Source: Bacteroidia bacterium (GTDB lineage: Bacteria; Bacteroidota; Bacteroidia; J057). Taken from it: 64,000 nucleotides of DNA. Positions 1 to 9,985 of this stretch are shown here, piece after piece. Position 1 is the stretch's first letter; each line of letters opens with the position of its first letter. The notes under the pieces were generated by a model that saw only the letters and a program-made list of their open reading frames with translations, had not been told where the DNA came from and made no database searches. The position numbers and the translations under genes were made by a program. The stretch covers positions 2,604,001 to 2,668,000 of the forward strand of contig JAWKNO010000002.1 in the NCBI GenBank assembly GCA_041391665.1. Reading direction: 5' to 3'.

Positions 1-1
1 A

Positions 2-1840
2 ATGGCGGATCCGCCTTCGGCTACCCACCTGACCTACGAATTGCTGGTTTCTCTCTATCCTTCCGAGCAGGATTCCAATCTGGTCAGAACCCTTCAGTCG
101 TGGCAGCAGATCAGCATGGTTACCTATGTCGCCCTCAACGATCCGGCAAATGAAGAATTGGTAGAAGCCAAGATGGAAGAGATCATTCGGAAAAATGAAG
201 TAGGCGAAAATTTTTCGGTGATTCTCCAGCCGCTTAAGGATGTGCATTTGCAATCCAGTGATGTATTATTTGACGGTTATAACAAAAACAAAACAGATGC
301 CGGGTATGTGTACACGCTGCTCATTGTGGCTTTGTTTATCATCCTTATTGCGGCTTTCAACTTTATGAATTTGTCCACTGCACGTTCTTCCAACCGGGCG
401 AGAGAAGTGGGGATGCGAAAGGTACTGGGTGCATTTCGTCAGCAATTGGTTTTGCAGTTTTTGGGCGAATCGGTGCTTTTGTGTCTGATCGCGCTGGTGC
501 TGGCGGTTGGGTTGGCCGCATTGGTGGTAGAACTCAGCGATTTGCCATTTCCGGTGGATCCTGTGGGCTATTTGTTTGGCGATAAACCCCTGATGTTTGG
601 ACTTTTGGGCGGAACGATTTTGCTGGGATTAATGGCGGGCATTTATCCGGCGTTTTTACTTTCAGGATTTGAGCCGGTGAAAGTCTTGAAAGGAAAATTT
701 ATGAATACCCTCAGCGGAATCTGGCTTAGAAGAATCCTGGTAGTGGTACAGTTTACCGCATCGATTGTCATGATTATCGGGACGATCGTCGTCTATCAGC
801 AGCTGGAAATGGTGAAAAAAAGGGACAAAGGATTTAACCCGGAGCAGGTTATCACCCTGAATATTGGCAATCGGGCGGTACGCGAAAAGTATGAAGCGCT
901 GGAAAACGAATTAACCCAAAACCCCCATATCAAGGGACTGGCCTGCTCTACTTCGATGCCGGGGAGAGGTTTTGGCCGAACCGGCATTCGGCCCGAAGGC
1001 GTTTCAGAGGAAGATATCTGGATCGTAAGTATCATGGGGATGAATGAAGATTATATCCCATTGATGGGAATGGAAATGGCTTCGGGGCGGAATTTTTCCC
1101 GCGAGTTTTCGACCGACTCTATACAGGCCACAATTATCAATGAGGCACTGGCAGACGCGTTGGGCTGGGGAGAAGATGCGGTTGGCAAGACGATCAGCTT
1201 TGGCCCTGACCCATCGATCGTGGTGGGCGTCGTGAAGAACTTCCACTTTGCCTCCATGCGGCATCAGATAGAGCCGATGATTATGTATTATCAGCCAGGT
1301 GTGTTGAATGTACTTTCGGTCAAGCTGGATGCGGAAGATATTTCAGGGACACTCGACCATGTCAGAGCCACATGGGAAAAAGTCAATCCAGGCTTCCCGT
1401 ACGAATACCAGTTTTTTGACGAAGACTTTGCGCAGCAGTTTAAAAGCGAAGAGACCTTTGCAAGGCTGATTGTATTTTTCACCTGGCTGGCGATATTTAT
1501 TTCGTGTCTGGGGCTGTTGGGGTTGTCAGCCTTTAGCGCAGAGCAGCGGACAAGAGAGATCGGGATCAGAAAAGTGCTGGGCGCGTCAGTGGTGCAGGTA
1601 GTAGGTTTGCTTTCGAAGGAATTCACCATTTTGGTAGGCATTGCCGCGGTCATTGCGGTACCCGTGGCATGGATCGCGATGAATTCCTGGCTGGAGTCCT
1701 TTGCCTACCGGATTTCGATCGGGTGGATGGTATTTGTGATGGCCGGAGCGATGGCGCTTGCGATTGCTTTGCTCACCAACGCATACCATGCGGTGAAAAC
1801 CGCAAGAGCCAACCCAACGGAGGCGTTGCGGTATGAGTAG
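2..1840 (+). CDS. FtsX/MacB-like ABC transporter permease, 5'-truncated
   Basis: Inner-membrane permease of the FtsX/MacB superfamily, which couples cytoplasmic ATP hydrolysis to work on periplasmic substrates such as lipoproteins, peptides or drugs. The reading frame is open from the window edge, so the N-terminal membrane segment and part of the first periplasmic domain are missing. Visible are two FtsX domains, each with the family signature of a helix followed by a positively charged loop: REVGMRKVLGA near residue 135 and REIGIRKVLGAS near residue 525. A second periplasmic MacB_PCD-like domain lies between them. The repeated layout is typical of long Bacteroidota permeases of about 800 residues. 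No ATPase lies downstream; it may be upstream of the window. The substrate is unknown. Confidence 0.9.
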   Translation: MADPPSATHLTYELLVSLYPSEQDSNLVRTLQSWQQISMVTYVALNDPANEELVEAKMEEIIRKNEVGENFSVILQPLKDVHLQSSDVLFDGYNKNKTDAGYVYTLLIVALFIILIAAFNFMNLSTARSSNRAREVGMRKVLGAFRQQLVLQFLGESVLLCLIALVLAVGLAALVVELSDLPFPVDPVGYLFGDKPLMFGLLGGTILLGLMAGIYPAFLLSGFEPVKVLKGKFMNTLSGIWLRRILVVVQFTASIVMIIGTIVVYQQLEMVKKRDKGFNPEQVITLNIGNRAVREKYEALENELTQNPHIKGLACSTSMPGRGFGRTGIRPEGVSEEDIWIVSIMGMNEDYIPLMGMEMASGRNFSREFSTDSIQATIINEALADALGWGEDAVGKTISFGPDPSIVVGVVKNFHFASMRHQIEPMIMYYQPGVLNVLSVKLDAEDISGTLDHVRATWEKVNPGFPYEYQFFDEDFAQQFKSEETFARLIVFFTWLAIFISCLGLLGLSAFSAEQRTREIGIRKVLGASVVQVVGLLSKEFTILVGIAAVIAVPVAWIAMNSWLESFAYRISIGWMVFVMAGAMALAIALLTNAYHAVKTARANPTEALRYE

Positions 1841-1909
1841 GGGGGAAGACTTTCTGTTCATATGGGGATGGTGATAATTGTGATTTTCCAAAATCCCCAA
1901 CCTCCATCA

Positions 1910-1942
1910 GCCCGGGTGACCCCCCTTAAGGGGGGTCGGGCT
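1910..1942. repeat. Perfect 20-bp palindrome in a longer GC-rich hairpin
   Basis: Positions 1918-1937 form a perfect palindrome, GACCCCCCTTAAGGGGGGTC, and flanking AGCCC/GGGCT can extend the stem. It lies 70 bp after the permease stop codon. No T-run follows on either strand, so it is not a standard intrinsic terminator; it could still stabilise the 3' end of the mRNA or be a REP-like unit. Confidence 0.55.
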
Positions 1943-2051
1943 TGTGCTGCAGGAACTGCTTCTTGATTTTCCGGTGAAAAGATGAGACTGCCTTTCACAA
2001 GACAGCCTCGATCTGCGTAACACCAGAAGCTAAATTTTTCTAACTTGGGGC

Positions 2052-2810
2052 ATGGAAAAATGGTTCGCAAAAATTGGGGCAATACTTCTCCTTTCCGCTA
2101 CGCTGCTCTCGTGCGGAACCCCCGACAGGAATATACCCGTCTCTGACGACTTTTTCCTTCAGCCGCATTTCCTCCAAACCCAGACGGTTCGCTATCAGGC
2201 TTCCCGGGCCGATGCAAAACTCGGCGAAATGACCATCGGCACCCTTGTCGGAAAGGACTCCATAACCGTCGAAACCGTAACCACCATTGAAGGGATGAAT
2301 ATCCGGCAGAAAGTCTCTACCACTCTTTCCCGCACGACGTTTCTGCCGCTCACACATACCGTATCAGGAAGTATCGGCGATATCCCGCTCAATATCCACC
2401 TGCGCTGGAACGGTCAGGAAGTGTCCGGACATTCTTCCTTTCCTCGCAATTCACAGGTCCTGGGCGAACGCGAAATCAACCATACGCTGCCTCCCGCTAC
2501 ACTCGAGCGGGCTTCTGTTTTTGCTTTGGTGAAAACCTTCCCGCTAGACTCTTGCCAAAATTTTTCATTCTACTGGTACAATACTCTTGAAGATAATGTC
2601 AAAGAAGTGTCTGTCATGGTTTCAGACAGCGCGTCCGTATCCACCCCGTCGGGAACGTACTCCACTTTCCGGGTAGAAATATTGGGCGATGAACCAGCTC
2701 TGGTGATGTATGTAAGTAAACAACTCCCGCGCGAGGTTGTACGGATTGAAATCCTTGGGCTGCCATGGGCATTCGATCTGATCGAAGTGGTCGGGAAAGA
2801 GCCTGAATAG
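2052..2810 (+). CDS. Putative lipoprotein of unknown function
   Basis: A 252-residue protein I do not recognise. The N-terminus has two lysines, a hydrophobic stretch and a lipobox ending LLSC at about residue 21, so it is probably exported and lipid-anchored. The remainder is rich in beta-type sequence with alternating polar and hydrophobic residues, and has no catalytic motif that I can identify. In general character it resembles DUF3108-like periplasmic beta proteins, but I cannot confirm this. It stands alone: the permease ends about 210 bp upstream and the TonB receptor starts about 300 bp downstream. The ATG at 2052 is chosen because it directly precedes the signal sequence. Confidence 0.7.
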   Translation: MEKWFAKIGAILLLSATLLSCGTPDRNIPVSDDFFLQPHFLQTQTVRYQASRADAKLGEMTIGTLVGKDSITVETVTTIEGMNIRQKVSTTLSRTTFLPLTHTVSGSIGDIPLNIHLRWNGQEVSGHSSFPRNSQVLGEREINHTLPPATLERASVFALVKTFPLDSCQNFSFYWYNTLEDNVKEVSVMVSDSASVSTPSGTYSTFRVEILGDEPALVMYVSKQLPREVVRIEILGLPWAFDLIEVVGKEPE

Positions 2811-3113
2811 GCTCCTCCCAACCAGCTTGCTTAGCGCGTAACAAAATCCCAAATTGTATTACATAACAAGTTTGGCTATTTGGCCGCATTCCTGCAATGA
2901 CGGGTTGGCTAACGGCTTACAGGATTTTACAAACGGTGTGTTTTCTCCATTTAGCGGTAATACATTTTTGCTGCTGGTAAAATGGAAAATATTAACCGGC
3001 AAAATGACAAATGTCACGCTCCCGCCTTATGCTGCGACTTATTTTTGAATGATTCTAAATAATGCGAACTTTACCACCGTTTTTGAGTTATACCTGTTAT
3101 TGATATAAGACAT
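2811..3113. other. Intergenic stretch with no gene seen
   Basis: About 300 bp between the lipoprotein and the TonB receptor. It has no convincing reading frame, RNA or repeat. A TATTTTTG at 3040-3047 fits the Bacteroidota -7 box, but no TTG stands at the right distance upstream, so I do not call a promoter. Confidence 0.5.
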
Positions 3114-5474
3114 ATGCGTCTGCTTTCCCGTTCTATCTTTGCTTTGCTGTTTGCGCTGCTCTTAAACTTTGTCTCAGCTCAATCGCTTACCGGTAGTCTG
3201 AGAGGTAATGTAAAAAATCGCCAGACAGAAATTCCGGTCGCAGGGGTTAAAGTAGTGGTTCTCAAAACTGCGGATGCTGTTTTTGAAACTACCTCAGAAC
3301 CAGATGGTTCCTTCTTTATCGATGGTATCCCCGTGGGGCGTCACGAAATAGAATTTTCTGCCGAAAATTATAAAAACCTCATACGCCCGGGCGTCCTGAT
3401 CGTCTCCGCCAAACAAACAGATCTTCAGGTACTGATAGAAGAAAGTTTTTATCAACTCAATGAGGTAGTGCTCGTCCCGGAAAGAGAAAAAGGCCGCGTA
3501 CTCAATGATATGGCATCAGTCAGTGCCATCTCCTTTGAGGTCGAAGAAACCCGTAAGTTTGCCGGTGGTCTCGACGATCCCGCCCGCCTCGCTGGCAACC
3601 TGCCTGGTGTAGTGGCTACACCATTTATCTCGGAAAACAGCATCTCCGTCAGGGGTAATTCTCCGCGTGGAATGTTGTACCGCCTCGAAGGGGTCGATAT
3701 CCCCAATCCCAACCATTTTGCGCGTATCGGCGGCTCCTCCGGTACTTTTACGATTTTCAGCAATCAGCTGCTCGCAAATTCCGACTTTTTTACCGGTGCT
3801 TTCCCTGCCGAATATGGCAATGCCACCGCAGGGGTTTTTGATATCCGCTTCCGCAATGGCAATAACCATAAACATGAATTTGCTCTTCAAGCGGGTGTGC
3901 TTGGCGTAGATCTCGCCGCAGAAGGCCCGCTCGCTGAAGGAAAAAAGGCTTCCTATCTGGTCAATTACCGCTATTCCTCCCTGGGGTTTGCCAATCTCCT
4001 GATCAACTACCTCTCCTTACCTACCTACCAGGATCTCTCTTTTAAAATTCACCTGCCGACAAAATCTGCGGGGACTTTCGATATTTTTGGTATTGCAGGG
4101 GTCAGTAAAAGGCTTCGCTATGCCGAGCAGGACACTGCGCTATGGAAAGAAGATCTGGATCGATTCGAACTCCTCCTGACTTCTGATATGGCCGCCACCG
4201 GTGTAAGTCACACGCTGCTTCTCGGCTCTCGCTCTGTGCTCAAAACAGTGGTTGTCGGCTCTTACAGCAATATGAAAGACAATAAAAAATACCTGGATGA
4301 TTCCCTGGGATTTTTTCAAAGAGAAAAAAATGAGTTGGTTCAACAACCCATTACGGTTACCTCTTCTCTGACTCACAGGTTCTCGCCCCGGATTACTACC
4401 AAAACAGGTGTTATCTACACCACGGCATCTAATAATTATGTTTCGCTGAAATATGATTATGTGGAAAATCAGCTGTTTACCCGTGCCCGGGAATCCGGGC
4501 GTACCAACAAATTGCAGGCATACACACAAACACAATTCCGCCTGAACCAAAAATTTACGGCAAACCTGGGGCTGCATTTCCTCTACTTCGACCTCAATCA
4601 GCAGGCTTCCGCAGAACCCCGCGTCGGGCTTGTGTTCAGACCCGCCCCGAGACACAGCATTTCTGCCGGATACGGTCTTCACAGCAGGGTCGAGAGTTTT
4701 CCGACCTATATGACCCGTCTCCACGAAATCGCTGACTCTCTCTCCCGACCCAACCTCGATCTCGGCTTTATCAAAACGCATCACTTCGTGCTGGGCTATC
4801 AGGCTATGCTGACCGATTATCTTCGTATCAGGGTGGAAGGGTATTATCAATACCTCTTTAATGTGCCTGTAGAGGTAAACGGGTACTATTCTGTCGTCAA
4901 TATCGATGAATTAAACGAGCTCCGCGTGCTGGAAAATCTCGGTACAAGTATCAACAAGGGAATCGATTTTGGGGTGGAAAGATTTACGAAAAATGGCATG
5001 TATTTCCTGCTCAACGGGAGCATTTTCGATTCCAAATATACGGATGCTGAAGGCGTAACCCGCAGCACGGCTTTTGATATCGGGCATAAGGTCAATATGC
5101 TCGCAGGCAAAGAGTTTCGCGTAGGGAAAAAGAAAGGGTACAACAATACCATCGGCCTGAACGGAACGCTTTCAGCCTTCGGCGGGCAGCGTTATACGCC
5201 CATTGATCTCGTCAGATCTATGGCAGCCCGGGAGACCATTTACGATGAAAGCCGTTCCTTCGAACTTCAGGAAAAACCGTTGTATATTTTTGATTTCACT
5301 TTTACTTACAAAGTCAATCGCCCCAGATATACAGGCACATGGGCCTTGCAGATCAAAAATCTGTTCTCCAGCTCAACTCCCGAATACCGCGAATATGATG
5401 CCCTGCTCCAACAGGAAGTTACGCTGGAAGGAGCCAGCTTTCTCCCTGTGATGAGCTATAAAATCGAGTTTTGA
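3114..5474 (+). CDS. TonB-dependent receptor with carboxypeptidase-regulatory-like N-domain
   Basis: Outer-membrane beta-barrel importer of 786 residues. A signal peptide (about residues 1-22, cut after VSAQ) is followed by a carboxypeptidase-regulatory-like beta-sandwich at about 25-105 (SLRGNVKNRQTEIPVAGVKV), then a plug domain at about 125-250 with VRGNSPRGMLYRLEGVDIPNP, and a C-terminal barrel ending in phenylalanine (SYKIEF), as outer-membrane proteins usually do. This design is typical of Bacteroidota receptors for siderophores, sugars or peptides. No SusD-like partner is adjacent, which argues against a polysaccharide-utilisation locus. The substrate cannot be read from the sequence. 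The ATG at 3114 directly precedes the signal peptide. Confidence 0.92.
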   Translation: MRLLSRSIFALLFALLLNFVSAQSLTGSLRGNVKNRQTEIPVAGVKVVVLKTADAVFETTSEPDGSFFIDGIPVGRHEIEFSAENYKNLIRPGVLIVSAKQTDLQVLIEESFYQLNEVVLVPEREKGRVLNDMASVSAISFEVEETRKFAGGLDDPARLAGNLPGVVATPFISENSISVRGNSPRGMLYRLEGVDIPNPNHFARIGGSSGTFTIFSNQLLANSDFFTGAFPAEYGNATAGVFDIRFRNGNNHKHEFALQAGVLGVDLAAEGPLAEGKKASYLVNYRYSSLGFANLLINYLSLPTYQDLSFKIHLPTKSAGTFDIFGIAGVSKRLRYAEQDTALWKEDLDRFELLLTSDMAATGVSHTLLLGSRSVLKTVVVGSYSNMKDNKKYLDDSLGFFQREKNELVQQPITVTSSLTHRFSPRITTKTGVIYTTASNNYVSLKYDYVENQLFTRARESGRTNKLQAYTQTQFRLNQKFTANLGLHFLYFDLNQQASAEPRVGLVFRPAPRHSISAGYGLHSRVESFPTYMTRLHEIADSLSRPNLDLGFIKTHHFVLGYQAMLTDYLRIRVEGYYQYLFNVPVEVNGYYSVVNIDELNELRVLENLGTSINKGIDFGVERFTKNGMYFLLNGSIFDSKYTDAEGVTRSTAFDIGHKVNMLAGKEFRVGKKKGYNNTIGLNGTLSAFGGQRYTPIDLVRSMAARETIYDESRSFELQEKPLYIFDFTFTYKVNRPRYTGTWALQIKNLFSSSTPEYREYDALLQQEVTLEGASFLPVMSYKIEF

Positions 5475-5499
5475 GGAAAATAAACTTTTTGTATTTTTG
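5471..5499 (+). promoter_or_regulatory. Candidate Bacteroidota-type promoter of the Uma2-like gene
   Basis: TTG at 5471-5473 and TATTTTTG at 5492-5499 are 18 bp apart, close to the Bacteroidota housekeeping consensus TTG-N19-TAnnTTTG. The ATG at 5515 lies 15 bp further on. The -35-like TTG overlaps the stop codon of the TonB receptor. Confidence 0.45.
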
Positions 5500-5514
5500 A
5501 GAAAACCCCAAACC

Positions 5515-6141
5515 ATGGAATACTCTCAAAATACAGAACCGGAAATTTATTCCTACGAACAATACCTCGCCCTTGAAAGGGAAAATGAGGATACCCGCTA
5601 TGAGTTTTACGACGGGGAAATTGTCGCGATGTCGGGCGCTTATATCCGTCACGCGAGGATTGTGACCAATACTTCTACCCGGATTTTTGAAAAATTACGG
5701 GAGGGCGATTGTGATGTTTTTGCCGAAGGGGTCAAACTCCATATTCCCCAAACCAGACACTATTTTTACCCCGATATTCTGGTTACCTGCAATCCGTTGG
5801 ATCTTCAGTCTAAATCTGGAATCAGAAACCCATCGCTTGTTGTAGAGGTGCTTTCTCCTTCTTCCGTCAGGTGCGATAAAGCCCGCAAACTCGATCAATA
5901 CGTGCGGCTTCCCTCACTTAAATATTATCTCATTATCTCTCAGGAGGAGTGCCGGGTGGAAGTGTATGAAAGGCAAAGTGAAAAGTCCTGGATATACACG
6001 ATTTATGACGAACTCTCTCAAAACATTTTTCTGGAAGAATGGGATATTACCCTTTCTCTCAAAGATATTTACCGGAAAGTGGTGTTTGGGCTGGAAAGAA
6101 TCGAAGAGGAGGAAGAGGAATATACCTCTCCCGCCTATTAA
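5515..6141 (+). CDS. Uma2-family (DUF820) putative endonuclease
   Basis: A 208-residue protein of the Uma2/DUF820 family, which has a PD-(D/E)xK nuclease fold and unknown physiological role. Family hallmarks are YLALERENEDTRYEFYDGEIVAMSGA near the N-terminus, FYPDILVTC in the middle (metal-binding Asp), and PSLVVEVLSPSS followed by RKLDQYVRLPSLKYYLIISQ. The Glu of VVEVLSPS and the Asp of PDI are the expected active-site residues, so the enzyme looks intact. The C-terminus ends in a Glu-rich tail. An in-frame TTG exists at 5497, but the ATG at 5515 follows the promoter-like box and gives the usual N-terminus. The 3' end overlaps the convergent hydrolase gene by 4 bp. Confidence 0.88.
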   Translation: MEYSQNTEPEIYSYEQYLALERENEDTRYEFYDGEIVAMSGAYIRHARIVTNTSTRIFEKLREGDCDVFAEGVKLHIPQTRHYFYPDILVTCNPLDLQSKSGIRNPSLVVEVLSPSSVRCDKARKLDQYVRLPSLKYYLIISQEECRVEVYERQSEKSWIYTIYDELSQNIFLEEWDITLSLKDIYRKVVFGLERIEEEEEEYTSPAY

Positions 6142-7010
6142 ATCTCGCCGTAAAGTTTCATGATATTTTTCACAACCAGTTCTTCCTGAGTCCAGGGAAT
6201 AAAGTGATTTTCTTCTGGTAAACGGATAACCTCCGGGCCCTCAGGTATCATTTTTTCAATAAAATCTGCATGGGCTTTATTTACCAGCATATCCTTACCT
6301 CCCTGAATGACAATTGTTTTGGCTTTGACTTTTTCCCACATGGGTACCATTTCGTACAACTCTTGTTTCAAAGGTACAATCTCTCTGTTGGAAATATCCA
6401 TGTCTGGCGGCAACAACCACCGCAACCATTTTGAACGAAAGGGTTTCTGCAACCAATACACTCTTTTCTCTTTTTCCGGATCAGCCAGCCCGGCAAGTGC
6501 CACGATTCCATCTATTTTGTCGGGATAGTCCATCGCCAGCCTGAATCCGATAGGGCCGCCAAACGAATGCGTAACCAACATCAGCGGAATAGAATCCGGT
6601 ACCATATCCAACAAGGGCTTTACCAATAATGCCTGCATTTCAATCGAAGACTCGGGCTCATGCTCCGATTTTCCATAGCCGATCCTGTCCACTGACATCA
6701 TCCGGAAATGTTTCAGCAACGTGGTGTCTTTGAAATAAGCGGCAAAGGCGTCCCATGTACCAGGTGAGCCATGGATAAAAATAATGGTCGGAAGGGAATC
6801 TTCGCCAATACATGCGTAATGTATGGTTTTCCCTTCCGCCTGATAAAACCCGTAAGTGGGCTGTTTGGGGTTCCCTTCAAAGTATTTTTCCAGTGCCTGG
6901 TCATTTTTAGAAAAATCCATGAAAAACCGGAAAATAACGTAGAGAACCAGAACAATAAGGCCAATGGTGATGAGCACGTACTTCAGGATTTTAGTCGGGT
7001 AGACTTGCAT
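6138..7010 (-). CDS. Membrane-anchored alpha/beta hydrolase
   Basis: A 290-residue alpha/beta-fold hydrolase. Residues 8-30 form a single N-terminal membrane helix. The oxyanion-hole motif HGSPGTWD is at 80-87, and the nucleophile elbow THSFGG puts the serine at about 149. The acid probably lies in QGGKDMLV, and the base is the His of EENHFIP near the C-terminus, so the triad appears complete. Members act on esters, peptides or haloalkanes; the substrate is not predictable here. The gene starts 6 bp after the stop codon of the M16 protease upstream, so the two are probably co-transcribed. Confidence 0.88.
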   Translation of the reverse strand: MQVYPTKILKYVLITIGLIVLVLYVIFRFFMDFSKNDQALEKYFEGNPKQPTYGFYQAEGKTIHYACIGEDSLPTIIFIHGSPGTWDAFAAYFKDTTLLKHFRMMSVDRIGYGKSEHEPESSIEMQALLVKPLLDMVPDSIPLMLVTHSFGGPIGFRLAMDYPDKIDGIVALAGLADPEKEKRVYWLQKPFRSKWLRWLLPPDMDISNREIVPLKQELYEMVPMWEKVKAKTIVIQGGKDMLVNKAHADFIEKMIPEGPEVIRLPEENHFIPWTQEELVVKNIMKLYGEI

Positions 7011-7016
7011 AGATAA

Positions 7017-9905
7017 TTATCGCTTGAGGATTTCCTTTTCGGATATTTCGACCAGGGTTCCATATTTCTCCAGGCCGGCAATGTCCAGTCGCTTTTTGTC
7101 TCCTACGATCATTATCAAAATGGGTTTCCCATGAAGGTTTTGCTGGTAAAACGAATTGATTTCTTCGAATGTAAGCGATTCATATACAGGAAGTTTTGAT
7201 TCGTTGGGGTCAGCCGTATAGCCCATCCTTTTCCAATTTTCGACCTCATCTGAAAGAGTCCTGAAATTGGGTTTTCCACTGTAAGCCATCAGCCTCAGAT
7301 TGGCGCGAACCAGGTCGATTCTGTCTGTTTTTTGTGGCATATCGGCTACCAGTCCGTTCATCACTTCCAGCGCCTCAGCAGTTTTATCTGCCTGACAGCC
7401 AATATAGGTCACGAGCGCCCCGGGCATTCCGGGTTTCTGGGGTGTGCGATACCGGCCACTGGCACTGTATGCAAGGGAGCGGTATTCTCTGATTTCCTGC
7501 ACAACCAAGCCGGAAAAACCTCCGCCAAAATAGGAGTTAAACGCATCTATATAGGGCTGGTCTTTGGTTTGGTAATTATCTCCCAAAACATAAAAATATA
7601 CCTGACTCTGAACGGCGCGTTTGTCGTTGAGGAAAAATACCTGCGGTTTGCTATACTTTTCCAGCGGCAATGTTGAGGGTGATTCCGATGGTTTGGGTTC
7701 TTTCGCCAAAAAGCTCAGGTCTTTGATCGCTGCGGCAACTTCCGCTGCACTTTTTTTGCCGGAATAATGTACCGAAGCAGTGTACTGCATCGCTTCCTGA
7801 TGAAGGGCCAATAGTTGTGAAATCGTGAGTTTCTTTAAATCTGCTTTGCCAAAACGGTTGAGATAATCGGAGTTTTTTCCATACATCCCATAACTCAGCA
7901 GTACTCCGCCAGTCTCTGACGGCTGTTTCTCTGATAATTTCCTTTCCGTGAGTATCTGGTTGACTACTACTTTGAGATTCTCATCAGTGGTTACGGGACT
8001 TGAGGTCAGTTGATTCAGGAGGGACATCCCTTGCTTGAATGATTCTTCGGGGCCGGTCAGGGTTATGGAATAATAGCTGTTATCTCCCGAAATGGAATAG
8101 GTACAGCCCATTTCCTGAAACTTAGTCTTCAAAGCCTTCAAATCCATACTGGCTGTTCCTGAATAATTCATCAGATATCCTGCAGTTTCCAGTCCCCGGA
8201 TTTTTCTTTCGCCAATTCCATAGCGAATTTCCAGTTCGAATATGTCGTTGATTGGGTTGTGAACGACATATAAGTTGTTTCCATTTTCCAGGGGTTGCCA
8301 GTCTATATCTTTTTCAAAATCGACAAACAGGGGCGGTGTTCTCTTTTCTCCCAATTTTTCAAAGTGTTGGGCATACACAGACTTTTCTCCGTCTTTGGGC
8401 AATACCGGCTTAAAACCGGGCTTGTCAAGTGTAGTCTTTTTGGGAAATCCCCGTCCCGAATGCAAAGCCAAAAAATTATCTGCAAAATACTGATTGGCGA
8501 TTCTGACAATATCTGCTTTGGTAATAGCCTTTAGTTTTTCGGGATAAGCAAGATAATCATCCCATGATTGTCCGCTGATATATAAATCTCCCAGAGTGAT
8601 TGCCCTGCTTTCGGGGTCTTCGAGTGAAAGCTGGAACAGTCGGTTCATTTCATTTTTTGCTGCTTCCAGCCTGGCTTCGTCAAAATCTCCGGACTGGAGT
8701 TTTTCGATCTGATCGAAGACCATAGATTCTGCACTTTTTAACGACTGCCCCAGTAATTTGGGAATAAAAAACAAAATCGAAGATCCGTAGTCGATCTGGT
8801 TATTTGAAAATGAACCTGCAAACATCAGTTTGTTTTCCAGCACCAGCTCGTTTAACAACCCGGTTTCTCCTTCATTAAACAACAGAAAATCAAACATTTC
8901 CAGCCCGATTTCATCGGGATGACCAACTGGTACAGTTCTAAATCCGAGAACGCCAACTTTTACAGGTGCAGCGCGCATATGTAATTCTTCTCTACCGGCG
9001 AATGGTTTTTCTTCATAATGGGGAAAAGCAGGGATTTCGCCTGATTTGAGTTTTCCGAAAGTTGCCTCAATGATGGGTTTAATTTCTTCAGGGAAAATAT
9101 CGCCACTGAGAATCAGCGCCATATTGTTGGCGACATAATAGGTATTAAAAAACTCGTACATCTTCCGGAGGGAAGGGTTTTTCAGGTGTTCGACCGTGCC
9201 CAGCGTGGTTTGCTGCCCGTATGGGTGGGTTTTGTAAAAGTTGCGGTTGAAATTCTCAAAAATGGCGATCGTAAAATTGTCCATCGAGCGGTTCTTCTCT
9301 TCGTACACCACTTCGAGTTCTGCCTGGAAGGTGCGAAATACGGGATTCTGGAAACGATGGGCGTAGATATCCAGCCATTTTTCGGCCTGATTGGGCGGGA
9401 AAAAGTTGTGGTAAAATGTCATCTCATCCGTTGTGAATGCATTTACCTCCGTACTGCCGATACTTTTAAGCAGGTTGTCAAACTCATTGCCAATGCTATA
9501 GGCGACTGCCGCCGTTGACTGTTCGTTGATTTGTTGTTGAATGGCTTTCCTGGCCTCCTCGTCAGTTGTCGCTCCCAACCGGTCATACAGCGCGACGATG
9601 GAATCCTGAAAGGGTTTTTCTTTTTCGTAGTCAGTGGTGCCAAGGGTTGTGGTTCCCTTAAAAAGCATATGTTCCAGATAATGGGCAATACCTGTTGCAT
9701 CTTTGGGATCCTGCTTGCTTCCGGCATTGATTGCCACTGCCCCAAATACCGTGGGCTGCGAATGGTCTTCATTGAGATAGACGGTAAGGCCGTTTGCCAG
9801 CCGATAGGTTTCCACCTTAAGAGGATTTACATCATTTTGGGCAAATGCATGTAACTGTAGGCCCGTAAGGGCCATCATGAGACAAAGAAATTCCCGGGTT
9901 TTCAT
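7017..9905 (-). CDS. Secreted M16-family zinc metallopeptidase (two-lobed, insulinase type)
   Basis: A 962-residue protease of the pitrilysin/insulinase family. The start is the ATG at 9905, directly followed by a signal peptide (KTREFLCLMMALTGLQLHA, cut near FAQ). The inverted zinc motif HxxEH is HYLEH at residues 75-79, and the distal zinc ligand is the Glu region of VVYEEKNRS. The N-terminal half holds the catalytic lobe, and the second half repeats the M16 fold without HxxEH, as usual for the non-catalytic C-lobe. Such periplasmic enzymes degrade peptides. It is the first gene of a two-gene transcription unit with the alpha/beta hydrolase. Confidence 0.93.
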   Translation of the reverse strand: MKTREFLCLMMALTGLQLHAFAQNDVNPLKVETYRLANGLTVYLNEDHSQPTVFGAVAINAGSKQDPKDATGIAHYLEHMLFKGTTTLGTTDYEKEKPFQDSIVALYDRLGATTDEEARKAIQQQINEQSTAAVAYSIGNEFDNLLKSIGSTEVNAFTTDEMTFYHNFFPPNQAEKWLDIYAHRFQNPVFRTFQAELEVVYEEKNRSMDNFTIAIFENFNRNFYKTHPYGQQTTLGTVEHLKNPSLRKMYEFFNTYYVANNMALILSGDIFPEEIKPIIEATFGKLKSGEIPAFPHYEEKPFAGREELHMRAAPVKVGVLGFRTVPVGHPDEIGLEMFDFLLFNEGETGLLNELVLENKLMFAGSFSNNQIDYGSSILFFIPKLLGQSLKSAESMVFDQIEKLQSGDFDEARLEAAKNEMNRLFQLSLEDPESRAITLGDLYISGQSWDDYLAYPEKLKAITKADIVRIANQYFADNFLALHSGRGFPKKTTLDKPGFKPVLPKDGEKSVYAQHFEKLGEKRTPPLFVDFEKDIDWQPLENGNNLYVVHNPINDIFELEIRYGIGERKIRGLETAGYLMNYSGTASMDLKALKTKFQEMGCTYSISGDNSYYSITLTGPEESFKQGMSLLNQLTSSPVTTDENLKVVVNQILTERKLSEKQPSETGGVLLSYGMYGKNSDYLNRFGKADLKKLTISQLLALHQEAMQYTASVHYSGKKSAAEVAAAIKDLSFLAKEPKPSESPSTLPLEKYSKPQVFFLNDKRAVQSQVYFYVLGDNYQTKDQPYIDAFNSYFGGGFSGLVVQEIREYRSLAYSASGRYRTPQKPGMPGALVTYIGCQADKTAEALEVMNGLVADMPQKTDRIDLVRANLRLMAYSGKPNFRTLSDEVENWKRMGYTADPNESKLPVYESLTFEEINSFYQQNLHGKPILIMIVGDKKRLDIAGLEKYGTLVEISEKEILKR

Positions 9906-9985
9906 GTTAGTAATTGGTTTTGAACAAGGGTAATAACACGCCAAATTAATGAGAAGTTTGTAATTTGTATTTAATTTCCCTTCAA

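Noticed and set aside
39..1653. Long reading frames opposite to the permease gene
   Set aside because: They follow the codon pattern of the + strand gene and have no start context, motif or family; the same is true of frames opposite the SDH, STAND and M16 genes.
2854..3048. 64-codon frame between the lipoprotein and TonB receptor genes
   Set aside because: No start context, odd composition and no family; it looks like chance.
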